The notes beneath the pieces are model-generated. The model was not told where the DNA came from. It saw only the letters and a list, made by a program, of their open reading frames with translations, and ran no database searches. A stretch of 7,574 bases of DNA from CAYOLL01 sp964404765 [NCBI: uncultured Gemmatimonadota bacterium]. Its GTDB lineage: Bacteria > 4572-55. The position numbers and the translations under genes were made by a program. The stretch covers positions 1 through 7,574 of the forward strand of contig CAYOLL010000249.1 in assembly GCA_964404765.1 (NCBI GenBank), in the 5' to 3' direction. Positions 1 to 4,927 of this stretch are shown here, one piece after another (within the stretch, counting starts at the first letter, position 1; every line of letters begins with the position of its first letter).

Positions 1-103
1 AGGTTTTATTGCTATGAATTTTCCAGATTGAGGCGGCCAAATAAAAAGATAAAAGAGTCCAACAATATAAGATTTCAGCACATTCGAGCAAGTATTTTTT
101 CAT
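1..103 (-). CDS. Possible N-terminal fragment of a small membrane protein (runs off the window)
   Basis: An ATG at 103 opens a frame with no stop to the window edge, giving about 34 residues. It begins MKKYLLECAEILYCW and continues with a hydrophobic stretch (roughly residues 11 to 26) ending in Trp-Lys, which looks like one membrane helix or a signal anchor. The start lies 4 nt after the stop of the preceding gene on the same strand, the spacing expected of a coupled operon member. A weak GAG precedes the ATG by 3 nt; there is no good Shine-Dalgarno sequence. The fragment is too short for family recognition, and a chance open frame of this length is possible. Confidence 0.4.
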   Translation of the reverse strand, partial: MKKYLLECAEILYCWTLLSFYLAASIWKIHSNKT

Positions 104-107
104 GCGC

Positions 108-824
108 TCAAAGCGCTGTAAGAATTTCCATCAATTTTTGATAATCGCCGATATCCAGACGCTTTTGCACGATTGCCAATGCTTTGACCCGATTATAATT
201 GAGCTCATAGGTAATATCAGCGCTAATTTTAGCAAAAGATAGGGCTTTGTTGATGGCAAATTTCCGAACTAAACTATTAAGCAGGGGAACTTTTGAAGCC
301 GCTTTGGCCAAAAAACCGATCGTACCGCTATCAATTTTAAGATAAAGCGCCATCTGTCGCGCCGTGTGCCCGCTATCGACTGCAGTTGCGACGATATCGA
401 CAATTGCCCGCCCTTTAACGTTCAACAGCCATTTTCTATGATAAGTCCCTTCGCCATAATAAATTCGACGATCCTGATTTGCATAAGCCACTGTAAATTC
501 ACCAGTTAAACCGTCGTGATCGGTGGCGACGAAAACGCTGTCATCCTGAATTATTTCGTAATGGCGATCTTTTAGACAGTTTGCTATTTTGGCCGAAAGA
601 GGCAAATTCTCCATAAAGCGGTCGTGAAGCTGCAGGTTGCAGTAGATTGTGTCCATAACAGAATAAAAAAATGTGCGGGACTGCAGAACCGATTCAATTT
701 TGGCAGGGATTGCCGTCTTAGGCAGAGTGGGGTCGGCTGCGGTGACTGCCGCAATCGCTATTAGCAGAAATAGCAGCCCACCGGAATAAATAGTGTAGAG
801 TCGTGTCACAGGCTCAGACTTCAT
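108..824 (-). CDS. Exported or membrane-anchored protein of unknown family, coupled to the sensor kinase gene
   Basis: The protein has 238 residues from the ATG at 824; a TTG one codon upstream is also possible. Residues 1-13 carry positive charge, residues 14-30 are hydrophobic (GGLLFLLIAIAAVTAA), and an Ala-Ala-Asp junction follows, so this is a Sec signal peptide or N-terminal anchor and the rest is predicted to be extracytoplasmic. The mature part is mixed alpha/beta, with a segment YGEGTYHRKW near 123-132 and a basic, helix-rich region near 168-200. Its two cysteines (62 and 83) could form a disulfide. I do not recognise a family; a lipid- or ligand-binding curved-sheet fold is possible but unproven. 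The start overlaps the 3' end of the kinase gene by 11 nt and has no clear Shine-Dalgarno sequence, which points to translational coupling and a shared pathway, perhaps as periplasmic partner or output of the kinase. Confidence 0.8.
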   Translation of the reverse strand: MKSEPVTRLYTIYSGGLLFLLIAIAAVTAADPTLPKTAIPAKIESVLQSRTFFYSVMDTIYCNLQLHDRFMENLPLSAKIANCLKDRHYEIIQDDSVFVATDHDGLTGEFTVAYANQDRRIYYGEGTYHRKWLLNVKGRAIVDIVATAVDSGHTARQMALYLKIDSGTIGFLAKAASKVPLLNSLVRKFAINKALSFAKISADITYELNYNRVKALAIVQKRLDIGDYQKLMEILTAL

Positions 825-2679
825 CAATTAATGGCATGATCGGATCGGCGCTGATAGCTTCCGGATCGGTTACCGGTAGTTCAAAATAAAACTTACTGCC
901 TTTTCCCAGCGTGCTTTCGGCCCAAATCTTACAGTCGTGTGCTTGTAAAGCCATTCGGCAAAAAGTTAATCCTAATCCACTTGACGAGAGCCCTGTCATA
1001 CGATTCCTGGCCTGAGCAAATTTGTCAAAAATAAGTTCCAAATCATCTTCCGGAATGCCCAAACCTGTATCGGCAATGGTGACTAAAAGCCGATCCGCTG
1101 TATGGCTGCTGCGACTCAGCCGAATGTCAATCCAGCCTTTCGCCGGGGTATACTTAAGGGCGTTGCCGACGATATTAATCAAAACACGCAAAATCATGTC
1201 ACTATCTACATATATTGACGGCAGGGCTTCTTCAAAATGATAGGAAATTTCGACATCTGCGGAGCGGCGAATAATGTTAAGATTGTTGACGGCCTCATAA
1301 ACAAGCTGATAAATGTTATGCTCTTTCTTATCTAACTGAAATTTCCCGGCTTCCATTCTCTGAATATCCAGCATATCGCTGATCATTCGCAGCAGAGTGT
1401 CGCTGTTAAAGCGAACTAGTTCCAGACTTTGGCCAAACTGTTCCATATCGACAGCGCTATCCAAATGCAAAGTGCCGATCAAATCGGTTGCCATCATAAT
1501 GCTCATAAGCGGATTTTTGAGATCATGGACAATCATGGAAACCAAATCTTCTTTAAGTCGCTCGAAATTCTTTTTCTCGGTCATATCCTTTACAATAATT
1601 TGCAAAATGCTTTGCTCATCAAAAGAGATAAGCGTCATTGTCAGCGCTACCGCAAAATTTTTGCGATTCTTTTTTATAAACTCCGCATCGCTAATGATCA
1701 GACTACTGGTCGTATTAAGCTGGGCGACATAATCATCAAATTTTTCTTTGTCAACGCCTTTCCACAACTGATAAAACGGTTTTTTTAGCAGCTCCTCTTT
1801 CTCAAAACCCAACTGTTTAACCGCTTGATAATTGACACCGGTAATTTGGTCACTGGCGGAATCGACGGTGAATATGGCATCACCGGCATTTTCAAAAAGC
1901 AATTGATATTTTTTGCGCGTTTTTTCAATTTCGCGCTCTAATGTTTTACGACCGCTAATATTACGAAGTACGCAAGAAGCGCCGATAATTTTTTCGTTTT
2001 CGATAACTGGAGCACAGCGCACGGATACATCAATGATTTCGCCATTTTTTGCGCGAAAACGCGAGTCAAATATTTGAACCTCGCCATTTTGCAGTGTCTT
2101 TAAGACACGATGTTTTCCATCACGATACACTTTTGGATCAACAAAATGTTTTAAGGGTGCGCCTATCAGCTCTTCAATTGTATAACCGCCCATATATTGA
2201 AGGTGAGCCTCATTGACTTCATAAATTTTACCGTGCTTGCCGAAATAAAAAAAATCCATCTTATAAATACGATAGATCGCATCATAGTCCCGCTTGAGCG
2301 TCAGGTGTCTTGCTTCAAACCTTATAGCGCTCAATTGCCGGTTAAGGCCGGTTAATCGCAACTTAAGCTCAATTGGATCGCAAGGAAAGCGAAGAATATC
2401 ACTAAAACCATGCGCCTCTACTTGTGCTATCTCGGCTTCCGGCGAAATTAGCAGAACTTTAAGCGCATCCTGTAGCTCGCTCAAATTAATTAGCTCGGCC
2501 GTTGTAATCGGGCTTTCCCGATATAATCCAGCGTCAACCAGAAGTAAGTCTGTGGCAGAGAAATCTATACGGGCGATCTCTTTTTTGTCATACAATGTAA
2601 CGACATGCTGATTGTCCTGAAGCAACCTGACTATCGCGGCGGGATTATAATGTGATGCTGATGCTAAGATAATATTCAC
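814..2679 (-). CDS. Cytoplasmic hybrid-type sensor histidine kinase: degenerate receiver, PAS, PAS, HisKA, HATPase_c
   Basis: The 621-residue product is an ATP-dependent sensor kinase of two-component signalling. Residues 1-115 have receiver-like periodicity, with Asp49 after a hydrophobic strand (DLLLVDAG). The N-terminal acidic pair is absent, and the Lys of the usual KPF motif is replaced (RFPCDP at 97-102), so this is probably a pseudo-receiver. PAS domains span about 128-245 and 256-370. HisKA has the H-box at 381-390 (SMIVHDLKNP, phospho-accepting His385). HATPase_c shows the N-box at 501-510 (Asn502, Asn506), G1 DTGLGI at 537-542, the F-box FDKF at 551-554 and G2 GLGL at 568-571, so it should be active. 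No membrane segment is present, so it senses a cytoplasmic signal. The start is GTG with a weak ribosome site; it is chosen because the first receiver strand begins there. No response regulator lies in the window. A MITE-like element starts 34 bp upstream. Confidence 0.95.
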   Translation of the reverse strand: MNIILASASHYNPAAIVRLLQDNQHVVTLYDKKEIARIDFSATDLLLVDAGLYRESPITTAELINLSELQDALKVLLISPEAEIAQVEAHGFSDILRFPCDPIELKLRLTGLNRQLSAIRFEARHLTLKRDYDAIYRIYKMDFFYFGKHGKIYEVNEAHLQYMGGYTIEELIGAPLKHFVDPKVYRDGKHRVLKTLQNGEVQIFDSRFRAKNGEIIDVSVRCAPVIENEKIIGASCVLRNISGRKTLEREIEKTRKKYQLLFENAGDAIFTVDSASDQITGVNYQAVKQLGFEKEELLKKPFYQLWKGVDKEKFDDYVAQLNTTSSLIISDAEFIKKNRKNFAVALTMTLISFDEQSILQIIVKDMTEKKNFERLKEDLVSMIVHDLKNPLMSIMMATDLIGTLHLDSAVDMEQFGQSLELVRFNSDTLLRMISDMLDIQRMEAGKFQLDKKEHNIYQLVYEAVNNLNIIRRSADVEISYHFEEALPSIYVDSDMILRVLINIVGNALKYTPAKGWIDIRLSRSSHTADRLLVTIADTGLGIPEDDLELIFDKFAQARNRMTGLSSSGLGLTFCRMALQAHDCKIWAESTLGKGSKFYFELPVTDPEAISADPIMPLIDEV

Positions 2680-2712
2680 AGTAAACCAACTTAATTACGA
2701 AAGGTTAAGCTG

Positions 2713-2720
2713 CATTTGAA
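2713..2720. repeat. Left copy of 8-bp direct repeat (putative target-site duplication)
   Basis: CATTTGAA here is repeated exactly at 2830-2837. The two copies abut the outer ends of the terminal inverted repeats of the element between them. The bases just outside differ (G before this copy, C before the other), so the duplication is exactly 8 bp. Confidence 0.6.
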
Positions 2721-2829
2721 GGTTCATGGAATAAGATGGTAAAACCTTGCGAAGGCTTAGTTTGAAATCTGCATGTTTTGTGCACTGAAGCCTTCGCAAG
2801 GTTGGATTTCCACACTTGCTCCATGAGCC
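2721..2829. mobile_element. 109-bp MITE-like non-autonomous element with terminal inverted repeats
   Basis: The left end GGTTCATGGA (2721-2730) matches the reverse complement of the right end (2820-2829, GGCTCATGGA) at 9 of 10 positions. The arms stay related inward with small gaps and end in a perfect 16-bp inverted repeat, AACCTTGCGAAGGCTT at 2743-2758 against 2788-2803. The arms are thus about 38 and 42 nt around a 29-nt centre. A perfect 8-bp direct repeat flanks the element on both sides. It has no coding capacity. Size, near-complete foldback and target duplication fit a MITE mobilised in trans. GG(T/C)TC-type ends with 8-bp duplications occur among IS families such as ISL3 and IS6, but I cannot assign a family. 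It lies in the upstream region of the sensor kinase gene. Confidence 0.65.
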
Positions 2830-2837
2830 CATTTGAA
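2830..2837. repeat. Right copy of 8-bp direct repeat (putative target-site duplication)
   Basis: CATTTGAA, identical to 2713-2720, follows directly after the right terminal inverted repeat of the MITE-like element. Confidence 0.6.
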
Positions 2838-2874
2838 ACGCTTATTAAGATTCAGGGCACTTTTATAAACAGCG

Positions 2875-2909
2875 AAGGCCGACACATACTTTCGGGATGT
2901 GTCGGCCTT
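2875..2909 (-). terminator. Strong stem-loop closing the lipoprotein gene pair
   Basis: A perfect 13-bp GC-containing stem (AAGGCCGACACAT at 2875-2887 with its complement at 2897-2909) encloses a 9-nt loop. It begins about 10 nt after the TAG stop of the second lipoprotein gene. On the minus strand the stem is followed by CGCTGTTTATA, so the U-tract is poor. It may be an imperfect intrinsic terminator or a 3' stabilising hairpin. On the plus strand the stem ends in CCTTTATG, also a weak tract. It separates the lipoprotein unit from the kinase unit. Confidence 0.6.
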
Positions 2910-2918
2910 TATGTTAGT

Positions 2919-3764
2919 CTAAAATTGATCGCCCTCGTTAGCCGCCGGCTGAAGCTGATATGCCCAGTTAAACTGAATCTTGCCAAACCCTCCATCAATT
3001 TGCACAGCCGTTATTTGCAGTTTGGCGTAATGAAATTGGCCATCACCATCAGCATCTTTGAGCTTAAGATGATAGACCCCGCCGGCAACAGCCGTTTCAA
3101 CAGCATAGTTTCCAGCTTGAACCACGGGCTTTAAGTCATCAAAAGCGCCGTCATAACGCGATATTTCAGTGACACGATCACTCCAAGTATTCAGCGGATC
3201 GTAGACGTAATGCGGGCTTTTGAGCGAGATCGGTTTATTCGGTTTTTCGTCACTGCCGGAAAAAGCCCCGGTGCCCAGATATATATCGACAGCGCGCTTA
3301 TTTTCATTGCGCATTGAAACAGTTTTTCCGCTGCTAAAATTAAACGCCGATGCCTGGTTAGGGGCGAGATATTCCCATAGAATAGCGCCTGTTCCTTCCG
3401 GTCGGGGATAAACCACAATGTTATTGGTTCGATCCTCGGCGGTATCATCCGATTTTTTGGTACGCACTTGAAAATTATAGCGCCGGCCATTCGACAGCCC
3501 GGTTACAGTATATTCCTGGCTTGTCAGCGTTGTAATCAGCGAATCGCCGCTATCTGACAAGCTAAAGACCAAAAAAGAAACGAACTCATCACCCAAATTG
3601 CCATTCCAGCTTAAAACAGCTTTGCCATCGCCTAATTTATTTAGCAGCAATGTATTAGCCGGAGTGCCACTGATGCTGCCATCACCGCAGGACTGCGTGA
3701 GCAATGTCAGGGCGCATAAAAGCAACTTAAAATTGTGCGATATTCGGATTCCGTTGATAGGCAT
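2919..3764 (-). CDS. HmuY-like/fibronectin-III lipoprotein, second paralogue
   Basis: The 281-residue protein has an N-terminal signal with basic residues (Arg7, Lys13), a short hydrophobic core (LLLCALTLL, 14-22) and a non-canonical lipobox TQSC ending at Cys26, so it is probably a lipoprotein. Residues about 35-118 resemble a fibronectin-III domain, including TVTGLSNGRRYNFQVRT (86-102). After the PRPEGTG linker, residues about 127-281 contain SAFNFSSGK, IYLGTG, LKSPHYV, GVYH, YAKLQIT and WAYQ. This C-terminal pattern recalls the HmuY family of haem-binding surface lipoproteins; that assignment is from memory of the pattern. It is a clear paralogue of its upstream neighbour, sharing the same motifs in order. 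Its ATG lies inside the neighbour's 3' end (38-nt overlap) and lacks a good Shine-Dalgarno sequence, so translation is probably coupled. A TTG just after the neighbour's stop would leave a signal peptide that is too short. Confidence 0.85.
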   Translation of the reverse strand: MPINGIRISHNFKLLLCALTLLTQSCGDGSISGTPANTLLLNKLGDGKAVLSWNGNLGDEFVSFLVFSLSDSGDSLITTLTSQEYTVTGLSNGRRYNFQVRTKKSDDTAEDRTNNIVVYPRPEGTGAILWEYLAPNQASAFNFSSGKTVSMRNENKRAVDIYLGTGAFSGSDEKPNKPISLKSPHYVYDPLNTWSDRVTEISRYDGAFDDLKPVVQAGNYAVETAVAGGVYHLKLKDADGDGQFHYAKLQITAVQIDGGFGKIQFNWAYQLQPAANEGDQF

Positions 3765-4599
3765 ATTTAAACTCGACTTTGCGATATTGTTTGCCGGAAA
3801 CCGTTTCGGTCAGAACATTGGTAATTTGCAGCTTGGCATAGCGATTTTGGCCATCAACCGCTTCTTTGAAACAGAAATGGTAGACACCATCTTTTTCCGC
3901 CAATGCCGCAAAGCTGTTGGTTGTCGCAGAAACCGAAGGCGTCGGATCGTCAAAACTACCGGTGTGCTTGACAATCCGGGTAATTTTGTCAGCCCAATTG
4001 TTAGACGATTTCACATAGTCCGGGCTTTTGAGCGCTAAAGTTCCGCCAATTGAGTCGCCATTGGCTTTGGCCAAACCGGTGCCAAGATAAACATCAATTT
4101 CGGCCTTGAACGGAAAATCCATCGAGAGACTTTTATTGCCGCTAAAGTCAAAAGCGCTCAGGTGGTTATTATCCGCCGGTGAGGCAAATTCCCAGATGAT
4201 CTTGCCGGTGCCTTCCGGACGTGGATTGACTTTGACATCATTGGTCGAGTTATCGCCGTAATAGGTAGGGTTGCCGTCTTTTTCATGCACGGTTCGCACA
4301 TGATAGGTGTAACCGGCTAATTGGTCGTTGCTTAAGCCGGTAATAGTGATTTCGTTCGCAGTCGTTGTCCGAAAAGCGGTTAAAGTGGTTGGATCGGCGG
4401 TGCGGGGCGCCGCAAAGATATAAAACTCTGTGTAATCTTCACCCGTTTCACCGTCCCACATCAGTGTAACGCTCTTATCGCCTAAAACAAAAGTTAACTC
4501 CGTTGCGGCGGAACCAGGTGTCGCCACCGGATCATCGCCGCAACCGGCGACCGCCATCAAACTAACTCCAATGAATGCTAACCAGAGAATCCGTTTCAT
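3727..4599 (-). CDS. HmuY-like/fibronectin-III lipoprotein, first paralogue
   Basis: The 290-residue product starts with a classical lipoprotein signal (MKR, hydrophobic 4-16, lipobox VAGC with Cys20) followed by GDD. The ATG is supported by a strong Shine-Dalgarno AGGAG at 4604-4608, five nt upstream. Residues about 32-125 form a fibronectin-III-like beta domain (SVTLMWDG, then ITITGLSNDQ near 84-93). After PRPEGTG (126-132) comes the C-terminal domain with SAFDFSGNK, VYLGTG, LKSPDYV, GVYHF, YAKLQIT and VEFKYAYQ. The ending, in which YAKLQIT is followed by an F-x-YAYQ strand, is typical in style of HmuY-family proteins, which bind haem at the cell surface in Bacteroidetes. Haem binding here is inference; no TonB receptor is nearby. 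The shared His in GVYH (His241, also in the paralogue) is a candidate ligand. Likely location is the outer-membrane surface or periplasm. It is the first gene of a two-gene unit. Confidence 0.88.
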   Translation of the reverse strand: MKRILWLAFIGVSLMAVAGCGDDPVATPGSAATELTFVLGDKSVTLMWDGETGEDYTEFYIFAAPRTADPTTLTAFRTTTANEITITGLSNDQLAGYTYHVRTVHEKDGNPTYYGDNSTNDVKVNPRPEGTGKIIWEFASPADNNHLSAFDFSGNKSLSMDFPFKAEIDVYLGTGLAKANGDSIGGTLALKSPDYVKSSNNWADKITRIVKHTGSFDDPTPSVSATTNSFAALAEKDGVYHFCFKEAVDGQNRYAKLQITNVLTETVSGKQYRKVEFKYAYQRNPNIAQF

Positions 4600-4619
4600 A
4601 TTTTCTCCTAAAAAATTGC

Positions 4620-4625
4620 GTTATA
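4620..4625 (-). promoter_or_regulatory. Candidate -10 box for the lipoprotein pair
   Basis: On the minus strand TATAAC lies about 20 nt before the first lipoprotein ATG, which would give a short leader carrying the AGGAG ribosome site. No good -35 match is seen at 17 nt spacing (TGGAAC-like only), so the call rests mainly on the -10 box and position. Confidence 0.3.
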
Positions 4626-4629
4626 GATT

Positions 4630-4654
4630 TTGCTATGAACTCGTTCCATAGCAA
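4630..4654. promoter_or_regulatory. Palindrome upstream of the lipoprotein pair (possible operator or leader hairpin)
   Basis: TTGCTATG at 4630-4637 is perfectly inverted as CATAGCAA at 4647-4654, with 9 nt between. If the -10 box at 4620-4625 is real, this dyad covers the spacer and -35 region, a classical place for a repressor site. If transcription starts further upstream it would be a leader hairpin. The regulator is unknown. Confidence 0.35.
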
Positions 4655-4846
4655 CCAATTCAAACCCGAATTTTTGTGCTTTTTCCCGATTTCAACTACA
4701 GATAAAAACTCCAATAAAATATCAGCCCTGATTGTCCGGATAAACCTCATGATTCATAATAACACGCTCGCCGAACAAAGACCACAATTTTTTTTGCGGG
4801 ATAACCGTCTTGCAAGAGATGTGAGCGGCATCTTAAATCTTAAATA

Positions 4847-4869
4847 GCGCGTTTCATTATCAAACACGC
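4847..4869 (-). terminator. Weak candidate terminator after the deoC/membrane-protein unit
   Basis: On the minus strand GCGTGTTT pairs with AAACGCGC (8 bp, one G-U) around a 7-nt loop, followed by TATTTAAGATTT. It lies about 60 nt past the stop of the membrane-protein gene. The stem is short and the U-tract interrupted, so this is tentative. Confidence 0.3.
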
Positions 4870-4927
4870 TGTTGCAAAACTCTTAGGATTTTTCCGCTGT
4901 GTACAATTCTTTATTTGGCATAACGAC

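Larger units (their letters stand above)
4600..4927. other. 328-bp intergenic region between the two right-hand transcription units
   Basis: No convincing gene was found. Open frames here (for example plus-strand 4575-4847) have no recognisable domain and no ribosome site, and run into neighbouring genes. The right half holds a weak hairpin at 4847-4869 after the membrane-protein gene. The left half holds a palindrome at 4630-4654, a candidate -10 box at 4620-4625 and the Shine-Dalgarno of the first lipoprotein gene. I see nothing definite from about 4660 to 4845. Confidence 0.6.

Noticed and set aside
104-116. GCGCT/AGCGC hairpin at the end of the exported-protein gene as a terminator
   Set aside because: The stem is 5 bp with a 3-nt loop, overlaps the stop codon and is not followed by a T-tract on the minus strand.
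2872-2879. GCGAAGGC shared between the terminator hairpin and the MITE arms
   Set aside because: Only 8 bp; the surrounding sequence differs, and the terminator stem is explained by its own 13-bp pairing.
2778-3134. Plus-strand 118-residue frame across the MITE, the terminator and the end of the lipoprotein gene
   Set aside because: It crosses a mobile element and a hairpin and is antisense to a well-supported gene, with no domain or ribosome site.
4575-4847. Plus-strand 90-residue frame spanning the intergenic region
   Set aside because: It starts inside the lipoprotein gene on the opposite strand, lacks a ribosome site and has no recognisable motif.
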